Part shown: positions 1-13,174 of the stretch, one piece after another
How positions within the stretch are numbered: the stretch's first letter is position 1
Layout of the letters: the number at the start of each line of letters is the position of its first letter
Origin: Sipunculus nudus
Lineage: Eukaryota; Annelida; Sipuncula; Golfingiida; Sipunculidae
DNA: 64,000 nucleotides
Assembly (NCBI GenBank): GCA_026874595.1
Contig: CM049319.1
Span: 17,373,601 to 17,437,600, forward strand
Direction of reading: 5' to 3'
Notes under the pieces: generated by a model
Seen by the model: only the letters and a program-made list of their open reading frames with translations
Databases searched by the model: none
Told to the model about the DNA's origin: nothing
Translations under genes and position numbers: made by a program

Positions 1-3000
1 TACTGCCGCCAGAGTGACTTTATATCTAAGTCTGAGGAACGCATTATAAGGCCTTATAAAGATGCAAATATTTTCGTCATTTCTGACAACGCTTCATGGC
101 CTACAGGTACACGGTCACTCAACATAAACCAGACCAATCGTTAGCATTTTTCTTGTGTACTTTCTAATAATACCAAACATGAGCGAGAAAAGTTTCGTTT
201 TATCCAAGCACATTGGTAAACCCCTCGGCATGTTTGTTCAATTCATGACCGCATGAACACAAGCATGGCTCGCGCGGATTACAGGACGCAGGCAGCTTGC
301 AGGCGATAAAGAAAATGACCCGTGTCCATGGAGACGGTGTTTCAGTTTGGGTTGTCAGCTCACATGTATACTATTGTGTCGATTCATCATTCTTAGCATA
401 ATATTGAGATCATGGGCCGTTTACCACAATATGAATGCAACCTAATGCAAAACCTCTGCGATACATTCCACGATATTACTTGTATCACGACTCGAGTAGG
501 CTTCCAGCCCAATTAGCCGATTGCCTATTGAGTCGGGTTTTCACGGCTAGTTTGTGCCTAAAGCAAAGCACGATCTTCGATTAGAATTAAGGAACGCTCT
601 CACTGTGTGTGTGTGTTTGGGGGGGGATTCTGAGATTCGACTCGCGTTCACCCGGCTTTGTGCCCTATGGTTAACCTCTGGAGCACAGAAGAGGGTTGAC
701 GTCTGACTCCTTTTGTGTTTTTCATTCATACTTCACCGACACATATAAATCACCGACATTGTAATTGTAGAACTATCGTTAGGTTAAAACATAACATGTG
801 CCGTGTAAATTTATCATGATTTCGAAGTGAAACTGTCTGTTATATTATTTTGCATTTGTTTTAAAAAGAGGGGTGACTAAAATGAGCTTTTAATGGTGTT
901 TTTATGAACCGTACAACATATCCGTCCATTAAATATGCAGTGTTACAGTGTCTGCTTAAGTGCCGTACATAGTCATTTATATGTCTGTCTGTATATACAC
1001 GTTTATCCATAATACCGAGTTAGATTTATAGCTTTACAACAGAAGGCTGTTATATTATTTTGCATTTGCGTGTTGCACTACTATTAACTTTCGACACGTT
1101 ATGGTTAAAGCAACCACTTAAGGCCAGCCTACAGTTTTATTTGACCTAAATTGGTTCAGCATTATTATGGCGGTCACATTACCCGTAATATAGGACGACA
1201 CAGTTCTATGGACAATATACGCAAAGGGGCCACCGGTCATTAAAACTGGTAATACAACAATACATCAGTTTCGAGTTTAAAAGTTTAGAGTTTTAAAACA
1301 CCATATTGCCGTAAGGTCTGTCCAAATGTAGTGTGATGTTATTTCTATATGCCGAAAAATTTTCATACTGCCATTCTATAAGGTATCACAATAACTTCGC
1401 ACTTGCAGATCCTGAAAGAAAAGAAAAGGAGATTTCACAGATCTTTGGCCTAAAATTGAAGCAGGTTATGGAAACTACTATGTTTACTATAATACTTAGA
1501 AATTGAACGAATAGTAAAAGTTATATTACCCTCTAGTTATATTACCCGCCGCGAAAAAAGGGGGAGGGGTGAACCCCTTGGAACCCCTATTGTTCCGTAA
1601 TACTCTGTTTTTCACTGAGATTTTAATGGGGGTTGGTGAACTATTTTTTCTGTAGAGTTTCATGGAAAAATATACATTGGAGTGACTGTGATTGATGTGT
1701 CATTTAAAAATATTAAAACTAAAACTCAAGTTTTAAAACTAACTATTTCAAATTTTCCATGTCCTGTTTGCTCTAGGTCTCAAATATGGCCGATTTTCAA
1801 AAGCTGACATTTGCGCAAAGTTTTAGTCCTAGGTCAAAGATATGCACTTTATATTTATTTTTTACCTTGACCGTAATCCAAATGTCGCACACTCGGGGGG
1901 GGGGGGGGTCCACTGATCGCTTGTGGATTGCATACATCATGTTTGTATTATTGTTAATTTATAAATTCATGGGCATTTAAATCCGTATTAAATCAAGCAG
2001 TATTAGTGTATTGGTAATACTTCAAACCTTGCTCAGAAAATTCACACCTTAGTGCATCACCTGACGGATATAGAAATCAGAGACAGCCGGAACCTTCTCT
2101 GATCTTTTTATGACATAGATTAATCCATGACCAACACATTATGACATTAAAGGATCACCTACAAAAGCACGCATGACAGATGGCATTTGGCAGAGAAATA
2201 AGAAATTGAAGCATTATACGTGCACTACATACTAGAGCGTGTGGCACTAGCCAACGTCTTTGATCACTACTTGCACTTTGACAGTGATCAATTAAAATAA
2301 AATCTCTTTCGATCAGAATATTTGATAACTACTTCATCACAGAGATTGGCACGTCGACTAAAGACCTCATTTGTCTGTGCTCGTAACACAACAAAAATAT
2401 GGATGTCATTGATCAGGACACCTTATACCTGATGCTTATATTATTAACGTGTGCAGGGCACAGAGGTTTGTGTGTGTTTTCTTCTCGATCTTAGTGTAAT
2501 ATCCGCTGTTAGACCAGAACAAATGTTTTTACAAGTAACCGAGGCATTCCAACATATTTCCCTCCTACAGTTTCATTTAGCAGGGTATTTATAAAATAAA
2601 GTAAGGGGCAGGATAAGAATATTAACATAGAAATTAAACGAACATACATGTAGACGGTGATGCCATACGGTGAACAAACACTAAATAGTAAATAAAAAAG
2701 CGTAAAATAAAAAGTGGCACGAAAAAATAAAAAATATTGCGTCCATTTGTGCGGTGCGCAGTGCACTCCAGCTGCTTTTTTTTGCCAACCGGATCATGTA
2801 GCGTTTCATTTTAATAATGTATGAAACAGAGGTATTACAATATTATTGTAATCGATTACTTTTTTGAAAACACAAAAGTAATTGCAATTGTAATAAATTA
2901 TTTTTAAAAGTAATTGTATTTGTAATCGTTGGAATATAGAGTCAACACTGGTATGAAACCCATGCGGTAAAGTATGCGGAATCACACAGGTGGAAACGAA

Positions 3001-3903
3001 CCTCACCTTTAATTCAAGCGGAAGTCTGAGAGCACACATGTTGTAATCGTGGATTATTAATGCTCAGACAGACTTGGCATTTTTCTCCACCAAATTGCAA
3101 TTCCTGCATGTGCTAGTCAGTCACAGGTATATGTCCCTTGCTTGTGCCTTTTATTTATTCCATAACTAAATAAGCTCCGGCAGTTATAACATTGTCTTCC
3201 TGCAATTGTCTATGTGGCGGGTGCCATTTTGAAGATGCAAAGACCTTAAACCGCATTTACAAACGTGACGATTGCCCAACACAAAAACGTATATTCCCCG
3301 CGTCTGCATATCTGGACATGTTCCCATTAGTAGGCATATTACTTATAAATTTACTTATACACGTTATCATGTCAATATCAGTTTTTAAAATTCAGGAGTA
3401 CCCGTAGGAAAATACCTCTTTAACTGGCTTTCATGATATTGCCGACTTAAATCTTTCTGAAAGTTTCATATTGGCACTTGGTTGAACTGTATTTTTTTAT
3501 GTATTACACAAAAGTTTTTTTCTTAAGCTTTGAATCGTAAACACGTTTATTGTATAAATCATAGTAAAATGATCACGGTTTCTCTTTTTTCCCTCTTCTT
3601 TTTCTATTACGTTATTTCTTTTCATTTTAGTTATACTATTTTCAATGATTTAACAAAGTTTTTAGCTTGGGGTTTTCCTCAACCTTTTGAATTAGTATAA
3701 GAGGCAATGTAATTATAAGGTGAAAGGGCTTTAAAAATCACTTAGCTTTCGACAAGGACTTTGGACTACGGGTACGTATTATGGACTTCATAAATGGAAC
3801 ACGGAAACAAATGTAAGTATTTACGAAAGTCAGCTTAAAACTGGAGGTGAATTGCGGGGTAGCAATGTTGGTTCAAACATTAAAAATAGACTTAAAATCC
3901 ATT

Positions 3904-3935
<32 letters not shown>

Positions 3936-5217
3936 GATAATACAATAGTTCTGATATATTTGCGATAAAACAGTATAAAAGTGCTTCTGGATTTCGAGGC
4001 ATGAAATGTTCGACTCTTCAAAATTATCTGTGAGACCTACATCTAGCAATTAGTCACCCAGGGTGCCTAGGGCCTGGGAATAATGAAAATACTTTTTTTT
4101 GTTTCGGAGCAAAGTGCCTTTCTACCAGAGTTTATGTTAAGGAAATTTTATAACTTCACGAACTTGTAATTTGGCGTACCCTTTAAGGATGATAATGTTG
4201 GAATTTCAGTTAATATGTGGTTATTATTTTCTAATATCAATATATACGTTTTAATTTTTTTATAGTGGTGTCTATAAGGTCTAGATGTTTTTCCGCTTGA
4301 ATGAATTTAAATGATGTAAAGTATCAATTTTGAGTCACTTAAACCAGACACTTTGTCTAATTAAGCAATTTATGACTTAATGATACAGACTGTAACTCAA
4401 AGCGCAGGCAAATTCCCATTTTCATACGATGTAGCCTTTTTTCGCTGCATTATCCGTTCATTATCTCACTTACTTTCACAGTTTAATGCAGGTATCCTTC
4501 GTATTCTTGAAACATATACTGTTTTTTAAGGTAAAATACCTGTAAACCCTGAATCTTGCAAGTACCTTAAAACATGAAATTGATAGCCTTGTATCAAAAG
4601 ACAAAGGATGCCATTTTTAACGAAGATTGAAAGATCAGTATACATGTTACCAGAAAAAAAATAGATAAAGACACGCCGGTTATTTCAAATGATTTAACAT
4701 TTCTGATCTGAGGCAGGCGGTGAAATACGATCTTTGCGTCAAAGTGCTTCTTTTGTTTTTTTTTTATCCAAATGAAGGGTATCGAATTTAGAGACTGTTA
4801 AACTCTGAAAGCCCTTAAAGGCATCTAGTACGATTTGATGGTTCGTAAGATGATTTACACCTTTTTGGACCATGGTATGGCACTCGGTACGTTATCGGTA
4901 CTCGCCTATCAACTGAAGGTCAAGTGCTTTTATGCACATGAGCCGGTATTATGTGACGGATTTAGCCGAGAACATAGAGAGGTTATTGTGTGATTGGGTG
5001 ATGCAACTGTGACGTCATGGATTGCATTGGGAAGCTTCTTAAATCTTACAATGATTTTTGTTTTATTTTATCTTTTAAAGTTTTGTGCTGAAAGTGTCTG
5101 TCATACTTGTTTTCTTTATATCTATTATATCTTGTCTAACGTAAGCGACGTCACTGCACAATTGAGAGTGTCCAAAAGTATTCAGCACCTTAACAAATCA
5201 CTCAAGGTAAACATACA
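1..5217. other. Non-coding AT-rich DNA
   Basis: No exon with both a recognisable protein signature and splice sites. Contains a G12 run near 1897, the fragment at 2826-2960 and an AT tract at 3903-3935. The small ORFs here look random. Confidence 0.6.
2826..2960. repeat. TTGTAATCGATTAC-type AT-rich interspersed repeat fragment
   Basis: ATTGTAATCGATTACTTTT, AAAAGTAATTGCAATTGTAA and GTAATTGTATTTGTAATCG repeat within 135 bases and end at AGAGTCAACACTGG. This style is common near the ends of hAT-like elements; assignment is inference. Confidence 0.4.
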
Positions 5218-6050
5218 TAAAGAATTTATATATTTGCCCGGAAATGGGCTCGGATAATGCGGAATTCAAAACAATAGTTGTTCCATTATTGTTTCTTCAC
5301 AGAGCCAACTGATCGTATTGGTCTTTCTCAGTGCCACCGATGATCATATTGGTTGGATCAGAGCCATCGATGATTGTTTTGGTTAGATCAAAGACCACCA
5401 CTGCTCGAATGTGTTCTTTTCAGAGCCGACAATGGTCATATTGGTTCTTTTCAGAGCCACTAATGATCGTATTGTTTTTTCTTTCAGAGCTACCGATGAT
5501 CGTATTGGTTCTTTTCAGATCCACCAATGAACGAATTGTTTTTTATTTTTTTTCAGAGCCATCAATAATCGTATTGGTTATTTTCAGAGCCACCGATGAA
5601 CCTACTGGTTCTTCTGAGTGCCACCGATGATCGTATGGGTTCTTCCAAAGCCACTTATGATCGTGTTGGTTCTTCTCAGAGCCACCGATGATCGTATTGG
5701 TTATTTTGGAGCCACATAAATATAGGATTTACATATTTACCGAGAAATGGGCTCGGCTTATGCGAAATTCAAAACAATATTTGTTCTATTATTGTTTCAT
5801 CTTAGAGCCACCTGATCGTTTTGGTTTTTCTCAGTGCCACCGATGATCGTAATGGTTAGATCAGAGCCATCGATGATTGTTTTGGTTAAATCAAAGGCCA
5901 CCACTGCTCGTATGTGTTCTTGTCAGAGCCGACAATGATCATATTGGTTTTAGTCAGAGTCGAGGATGACCGTATTAATTTTATTCAGAGCCATTGGTGA
6001 TAGCATCGGTTCTTGTTAGAGCCACCGGTGATCGTATTGGTTTTAGTGAA
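5218..6050. repeat. Tandem repeat array (~31 bp unit) inside a ~500 bp higher-order duplication
   Basis: Units resembling AGAGCCACCGATGATCGTA followed by TTGGTTCTT repeat irregularly from about 5300 to 5715 and from 5800 to 6050. The leader sequence (AAATGGGCTCGG ... GTTCTATTATTGTTTC) is itself duplicated with an offset of about 503 bases (5246 versus 5749), so the array was copied as a block. The frames open across it are repeat artefacts. Confidence 0.85.
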
Positions 6051-6056
6051 AGACAC

Positions 6057-6729
6057 TGTGTTACAGGTGTCTGGTCCATTGTGCGCGGGAGTGTTACATG
6101 TGTCTGTTGACATTCTTATTCGTGTAGCGCAGGCATGGTTCGTTGCTATGGGAACCTCGCTTGTTTGGCGCTGGCTCACGTGTGGGGTCTCAAGCGTTGA
6201 GACACAGCGTTCTTTGTTCCATATGTTTAAGGTCTGTTCATGCGCGTGTATTGTTCTTTGGAATTTTCAATTTCTACAATTTTCGGGTGAGAAGCTATAG
6301 ATTAGGGGCTGTGTTTAGAGCCGGCAGAAAGAAAAATACCACCGAGCACTGAGAGTGTTACCTTTTCATCAGATTTTGGACCTATATCCGATAATTGCTG
6401 TGGTGTCAGATGATTAAAGGACTTAATACTGATTTAATACGGACTGTCTCCGGTTTGCCTTTGGATTATTACTATTTACGTAGATGATGGTTTTAAAGGA
6501 CTCTTGTTGAGCTGCGACAGTGGTGGTATCCAGAATCAAAGCCTAGGATCCGGTCACTCTGGTACTGTACATTTTTATCGTTATTCTGTGTAATTGTATT
6601 GATTTAGTGTATTGTAATGTTAGGATCGTTCTAAGAATACATTATAATTATTTGTTAACAAAAAAAAAAAACACTGACTTCCTTATTCATTCCCCTAGAC
6701 ATTTCACGCTGCCTAGTGTTACAGAATCT
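6057..6729 (+). mobile_element. LTR-like element, copy 1 (solo LTR candidate)
   Basis: Matches, in opposite orientation, the element at 27718-28444 along most of its length. It begins TGTGTTACAGG and ends GTGTTACA, as LTRs do (TG...CA). Shared blocks include GGCTCACGTGTGG, GAGACACAGCG, AGGGGCTGT, GACAGTGGTGGTATCCAG and a long 3' block ending TCACGCTGCCTAGTGTTACA. No coding sequence is attached on either side and I could not see a target-site duplication. The LTR interpretation is inference from ends, promoter-like box in copy 2 and poly(A)-like 3' part. Confidence 0.55.
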
Positions 6730-7780
6730 GATTTTTTTTTATCTCCATAACAAAATTTGTGCTGATCACGATAACGTGATCTGTTGTTATCAGGTTCCAT
6801 AACAACTATAATAACTGTGTTGAGGCTGGGGCATAGTTTAAGATATTCTGTGTGGACAATACCATTAAAGGTACTAAATGTATAAGCACCTCTTCAATGA
6901 TTGCTAAACTTTCAGCATTGTTCTTCTTTCATTTATAAGAAAAGGAGTTTTTTTTCTCAGTGGAGGCCTCCATCATGCTCGCAGGCCAGAACCACCAATT
7001 TTATAAATCCGGCATGGCATCCGATGTGATTCATTGACTCTCATATCCAACACCAGCTGGTATTTGATTCGATCAGGGCCGCGCCTCCGGGTATTTTCAG
7101 AGGAAGGCTGACAAGAAAGACCGTGGTTCGGGATTATTAGGTTCAAGTTCGTTGTCCATAGGGGAAATGGTAATGAAACGTTATCTGTGTCAGAAGTTGT
7201 GCCAGGCCCCTGATTTTATTGATTTTAACCCCTGATACAAAGATAGCCATGTACTACTGCAGAATCAATATGGGATTCATCCCAGAAGTTTTACAGGTAC
7301 TTTTTTAACGATTGACTTAATTGTATTTTAGTCGAATAATGACATTTGGTTTAAATAATGTGTGGTATTTATTGGGAAATGTGACACTTGATTTCTTAGT
7401 AGGAATTATGTTGATTTTGTTGATTTATATTTAACATTTTATTATTTGATGATAGTAAATGCATAATATAATCGTGAAAACAACTTGAGTAATATGCTTT
7501 GTTTGGCTTGCTGACTTTTATGCGAACTCTATAAGAATTAATATTATATCATGCTCTGTTTTATGCTGCAGAACAATAGTTCAAATTAGTTAAACACTGT
7601 ACCCGAGCCTTTTTCTTCAGCGGTCTTAACTCATAAACGGCAAAATATATTTCAATTAACAGAAATAAAGACCACTCGAGTGATTATATTCAGCGAAACC
7701 TTCAACACTTGAAGACATATAGGACGGTCGTGTCTTTAAAAACGATCCTCATCTATCCCTGTACAGATTAGTAATGGGTC
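6730..7780. other. No supported gene
   Basis: Non-repetitive stretch. A short + strand piece, ATG at about 7249 followed by YYCRINMGFIPEVLQ and CAG|GTACTT at about 7297, could be a first coding exon, but nothing downstream joins to it. Confidence 0.4.
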
Positions 7781-8260
7781 TTTAAAGTAATTGGTGAAAT
7801 ATGCCCATTCACGAAGCTTTTGAAAAAGAACTTGTGATTTATGGTTTCCCCTGTGTATATATTAATGATCTATGGGTAACTGTGGTTATGAACAATTCTT
7901 ATAATGGCTCCTTGAAGGATGGATGCACTTGTTAATCAACAACGTGTTTGTAAACTCAGTAATTTACACAAACGAAAAAAAAAACATGAAACCTAAGGTA
8001 GTTGGTTACATATTTGCGGAGATGGAATGGTCACTTTTTGCAAAACGCCATTTGCAAAGCAATGGCTTGTCTGACGTTTCGCCAGATGCCCTTGTTGAAT
8101 GTGTTTTGATTACTTTTTTTATATATTATGAACAAGTTGATATTAAAAAAAACAAGCAGCTTGTGTGTAGTGATATCCACGTTTTCTGGCCTTTTTTTTT
8201 TATAAAAGCTCAGAGGGATTTAGTTTATAAAGGTCAGATATCGCTATAGGCGCCTTTAAT
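7781..8260 (+). mobile_element. Dispersed element family 'A', copy A (~480 bp)
   Basis: Near-complete copy sharing with 61488-61945 both its left part (TGCCCATTC..., ATTAATGATCTA.GGGTAA) and its core (TTTGCGGAGATGGAATGGTC, GATGCCCTTGTTGAAT). It ends GGCGCCTTTAA, roughly complementary to the TTAAAGGTGCC start seen in copy D, which suggests short terminal inverted repeats of a non-autonomous DNA element. The small ORF 7923-8249 is not conserved between copies. Confidence 0.7.
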
Positions 8261-9460
8261 GCGTGATCCATCAATCTTCCGCCCACATGACAACTAACCC
8301 TTAGGTCATAAATTCGTTGTCACGTGATCTCTCTCCCTTCGCACATTGCAACTTAATCTTGTCCGCGTCACGTGATCTGTCGCTCTTTCAATCCATGATC
8401 CTTCATTCGGACAGTCGCATCATCATTATCATGCAACCATATGACTGATGCAACCATATGTGGAGGTGTCAATAGTAACGCTGACACAAGCGGTACAACG
8501 TTGTCCGGTGAGACTCTACATAACGGATGCTGGACAGGCCCAGTAGGAATTCCATACAAATTAGGCGGGGTATTATGTAAAGAACCACTCCCCTGCAAAA
8601 GTAGTTCATCTTCGAGGATATACCCTAATTTTTATGAAAATACTTCCCGTCATACATCGTAGTGTTTACAACCATACAATATTCCCATTGACTGATACAA
8701 CCGTATGATACCATGAGCCCACGTGTGGAAGTAGCAATATCTTATCCTGAATTCTCCATACTCTGGTTGCCCTTGCAAAATGTGATAAAAGCATGGCATT
8801 TTCAGATATTATAAGGAAATTCACAATATGTTAGGGTCAAGTGTGGAGGTCAGAGGTCAAAAAGGTCTTATCGAAATATTTTTTTTTTCATATTTAAATT
8901 TATTTTAATTGTTTTAAAGCATATTTAGTGTATGGTCATTATGACTCACATGTTCTGTTTTCGCTTATCATTTTGATAAAATCGTTTTAAGCTGGTTTTA
9001 AATATATGTATATATATGTATGATTTTACTGTGTATGGCCACTGGCGTTTCAGGGTCATTCAAGGTCATTTCAGAGCTGCTATCCTATCTTAATATGATG
9101 TTAATATTGTTACCTCTGAAGTATCGCTTTTATTAAATGCACAATTCATATAGATAATTAGCTAAGCCGCTGTATTTTAGCGCTAAATCATAAAATGGTA
9201 CGTCTCCCCTTTTCTTTATTGATATAAATAACTTCTGACATAATCTTAATATGTCTAAATGAGGGTACATTTTCTGGTTCATATTCATGGAATCCATCAT
9301 ACACAGCTTGGCACTTCCGTATCCTGGTTATTAATGTTGGATAAGTTCTTATATTACTTTCTGTTAGAAACTATCTTCATTTGAGCTCGTCCCTGACCGC
9401 GTGCATCCTGAGCTACGGAGCCACAGCACGAGCTCAAAGGTACATTTTAACGTGCAGTCG
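8261..9460. other. No supported gene; short duplicated motifs
   Basis: TGACTGATGCAACCATATG near 8440-8460 and TGACTGATACAACCGTATG near 8692 are diverged repeats about 245 bases apart. CACGTGATC occurs twice near 8320-8370. Otherwise featureless. Confidence 0.4.
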
Positions 9461-9576
9461 ACACACACACACACACACACACACGCACATGGATATAACT
9501 TATATTTAATAATAATTATATAAATATGTATATATATAAATATATATGTATATATGTATATATATATGTATATATA

Positions 9577-9612
<36 letters not shown>
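9461..9612. repeat. (CA)n then (AT/GT)n microsatellites
   Basis: ACAC tract at 9461-9484 and interrupted TATATA/TATG tract at about 9520-9610. Confidence 0.95.
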
Positions 9613-9613
<1 letters not shown>

Positions 9614-10389
9614 TTTAGCGTCTGTATGACACATTTCCAATATATATATTCAATCACATTTCAAATATATTACAAATAAGTATAAGGTTTTAGAAATTAA
9701 GGTATTATGTTTCCAGAATATGTTAATTCTTAGCCAGGTTTACGAATAATATTTCATATAGTAAACTCGTAACTGAAACTTAAGTCTGAAATATTATTAA
9801 TAACTATATCTTATTTGAAATATATAATGTTTTTTTTTTAATAATGGGGGACATAATGGGGGCAAAAGTTGTGGGATATATACCCCAGTTCCCCTATATT
9901 GACGCTCCTGGTCGACCCCCTATATGTGCAGCTGTAGATAAAAAATATGCCGCTAAAATTCTGGGTTTGGCAGTCCTAAATTTTATAGTTTTGTTCTCGT
10001 CACAAACTGGAGAACCATTTTAATGCCCATATCAATTCCATACACAATACTATTGGCTCTGGTATGAATTTGCTTATATTTATTTAAATTGTTGTAATGG
10101 TAATATAGTAATAATATATTAATAAAATATAAATCGGCTATATATAAATTCGATATCAATGGTTCATCCTTAAAGGCCTCTTTCTGGTCTCTTTGCCTTT
10201 TACTGCTTTACAGGTCGGCCCTAAAGTCCCTATTTTATGCTTGATTGCTCTTATGCATACCTTGGTTAACGCGTGTTAATTTTTTTGGCTACGCACCAGT
10301 TCCTTACCATATTTGGAAAACTGCCATGCAACTTCACATGCATGGTCACTTTTAATGACTCTGTGATGCAAGCAGATTTGAACGTGCAG

Positions 10390-11330
10390 TTACAATAAAG
10401 GAAAATACGCTGCATGTGGGACAATGAATGGTTAACATGTCGGCATCGTCGTTTTATCAATATATTACGTTTTTGGAATCACTTGTTGGATATGGATAAT
10501 AGTAGACCAAGAAAGTATTCATATACTTGGATTACAACCAAGTCGCAGATAACTGGTGCTCATATGTGGAGAAGATACTCGAATCCATTTATCTATTACA
10601 CATATATAATGAAATGGCGCATGCGGCTTACGTAATCTGGAACAAAAGTTGCGTTCCGATTATCAAAATAAATGGATCGAACAATGCCAATCAAAGCCTA
10701 AACTAAGAACTTGTACTAATTTAAAACCAAATATGATACAGAAGTATACATAAAAAAGTTTAAACCCGACAACAAAGATCACTACTTGCTCATCATAGAT
10801 GTGGTAAACTCCCGCTGAAAATAGAAACTGGCAGATTTCAAAACATTAAAGATGATGTTACAACAAAATATAGGAAACTAAAAATTGAAGAAAGGGTTTG
10901 TCCTATATGTAATAATGGTGAAGTCGAAGACGAAAAACACTTCCTTTTTGAATGTTCTGCTTACAATGCACTCCGAACATTTCTATTTGATAAAGCATCT
11001 TGCTATTACTCACATTTTCCTCTTCATGATAAAACAGATCAATTGGTTTATTTAATGAATGGTGGTTGTAAGATTTTGGCTGAATTCTTGGTCCGCTCTT
11101 GGAACAAGAGGAAAAGATTGCTTTTCTCTTATATAGCCCGTACATTCTAATGATGTTTAATATTGTCAAAATCTACAACTATGTAGTTTTTGTCTTCATA
11201 CTTGAGGTGACATATAAGCCCAAGGAGGGCTGGGTAACTGATTGATGTGCCTATGATAAATTGTATATCATGTACGTTACTTGTCACTATAATAATAATA
11301 AACTGAACTGAACCGTGACTGCACAATTCA
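10390..11330 (+). mobile_element. LINE ORF2 3' end (C-terminal zinc-knuckle region and tail), degraded
   Basis: Around 10414-10520 the frame reads FWNHLLDMDNSR, a hallmark of the region after the reverse transcriptase in invertebrate LINEs. After in-frame stops and frameshifts, a longer open stretch (about 10779-11145) reads LLAHHRCGKLPLKIETGRF, then VCPICNNGEVEDEKHFLFEC, the CxxC...HxxxxC zinc knuckle that ends many LINE ORF2 proteins. The copy ends near 11310 with an ATAATAATAAACTGAACTGA tail, as expected for a retrotransposed 3' end. Non-functional. Confidence 0.8.
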
Positions 11331-11339
11331 CTGTACACA

Positions 11340-11475
11340 CCGATGGCCCTGACGCCGTTCACTATAGGCCGATGGTCTAGGCGCCCTCCACTAGGCCGAT
11401 GGCTCAAGCACCCTTCACTGGGCCGATGGCCCGGCGCCATTCATTAAGCCAATGGCCCAGGCGCTCAAGCCCCTA
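11340..11475. repeat. ~27 bp tandem repeat, about five copies (GCCGATGGCCCAGGCG)
   Basis: CGATGG cores recur at about 11341, 11371, 11397, 11424 and 11450 in a GC-rich block next to the LINE 3' tail. Unusually GC-rich for the window. Confidence 0.75.
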
Positions 11476-11479
11476 TACC

Positions 11480-12585
11480 GTCTTTAGATTTTCAAGATCA
11501 CCAGAAAAAGGTTCCGCAAGTTATTCAAATTTATCATCTGCATCAAAGATGTTGCCTACTTATTTTAGGTATTTTTAAAGGCACTAGCTGGCAAAACTTT
11601 ACTGGCTAGGATTTATCGTCAGAATAATTCCATCTTAGGAAACACCTGCACGCTGAAGATCACTCGCCCAAGCCACACAGGTGGTTTACGTGTTTTGAAA
11701 TCCATAACATTGACTTTTCACCGTTTTTTCAAAAACTTTGTTTGTTAGCAAAGTAAATTCCAAGAATAACTTTGCTTCATTTCAAGGTAACACGAATAAC
11801 ATAACTGGTTTGCGGAATCGCTGCTCTAATTTTTCATATAATTATTGCATTAATTTTCTTTAAGTGCTTTTTGGTCAATTATGGCCCATTGCCTTCATAG
11901 AAATCAGTGTTAATATGAATCATGTAAAATTTCCTTTATTAAGGTATCATATATAATATTTTGAACATTATGTTTTTCAAGAATCGTCCAACATTAATGC
12001 ATCATTCCTGCATTTTAGCAAACTTACACGTATTTATCTCGACTGGTAACTTAAGAAAAAAAATTCCTGCTCGGTCAATAGTTTTTTTTTTTTTTTTGTG
12101 CGATCTGAATTAAAACAAAGAAAATTAACAGGAAAAAAAGGACATGAGCTAGTTACATAACATGAATACAGGTTTTTAACCATAGTTACCACACAGGCCA
12201 TGCATATGTATGAGCAAATGGCCTTATGTCATGCGTGCAAGAAAAATCAATGATCAAAGAAATTTAAGAGTTGACGCTGTCAGAGGCTTTATGGGGTCAC
12301 ACCAAGATTGGTTTTGCTTATTTCCGCTTTAAGACGTGCAGGAGGACCTCGGACAAAGTCTTATTGATCCTCTGTAGTTTGAAATACGAAAAATTCCTTA
12401 TTGCTGGTCCATACAGGTGTAGCCGGAAATTAAAGGTCTGATGAATGCCTGTAAATATAGGTGTTGCCAGGTCTTTTTTTTCAAATCTGAACGATGGTTC
12501 TAGCGTTTCTTATCATCTTGCTTTCAGCTCCGCAGGATATATATTACGGAGATTTTAGAACTGCACAAACTTATGATAAAAAATA
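11480..12585. other. No supported gene
   Basis: AT-rich sequence between LINE fragments. I see no coding signature. Confidence 0.5.
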
Positions 12586-12589
12586 TAAC

Positions 12590-12800
12590 AAGTTTTACTA
12601 TTTCTGAGAACCTAAGAACCTTTCAGTTCAAAGTCCTACACATAAGATTTTACTTCTCAACCCTGTCCTTTATAGATTGAAAAAAAGTGACATAGAACTT
12701 TTCTGTAAAAAAGAAAGAGAGACATATCTGCATCATATTCTATCATTGTGAAATGTGATAGATAGCTTGGTATCTAATTTAACAACTTGTTTGAGAGACA
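12590..12800 (+). mobile_element. LINE ORF2 C-terminal fragment, second type, degraded
   Basis: Reads ENLRTFQFKVLHIRFYF then, after a frameshift, DIELFCKKERETYLHH, resembling the LRTFQYKLLHR...CxxCxxxxET region downstream of reverse transcriptase in LINEs. Stops and a frameshift make it a dead fragment. Confidence 0.5.
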
Positions 12801-12944
12801 TAGGCCCATATGAATCGCAGAAACCCGAGTATTATTTCTTATATTACTTTTTAAACATTTCATACATATACATATACATGTAAAAGTGAAGAGAAAATAC
12901 GGACATCGTCATGTTCATTACCAAGCCATGTTGAATGGAAATTA

Positions 12945-13165
12945 ACAACATCAAGTAAGGTATCATTTATAATAAATGCAGTGTATCATCCACCTTATTC
13001 TGCTAGAAATCCAATAACAAACGCAGTATTCTTAAATGAATTCACAGATATACTCGCAGACTCTATCACCACAGACTCGAACAACATTTTAATGGCAGAT
13101 TTAAACATACCTATAATGGTAAATATAATCATGATGCTGAAATTTGACAATTTTGTTTTTGAGCT
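12945..13165 (+). mobile_element. LINE endonuclease fragment (APE-type), + strand
   Basis: In-frame residues AVYHPPYSARN, TNAVFLNEFTDILAD and NNILMADLNI match the end of an apurinic-type LINE endonuclease, where YRPP and GDFNI normally occur. Here the catalytic-region GDFN reads ADLN. It abuts the oppositely oriented LINE at 13175. Confidence 0.6.
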
Positions 13166-13174
13166 GAAGAGAGT

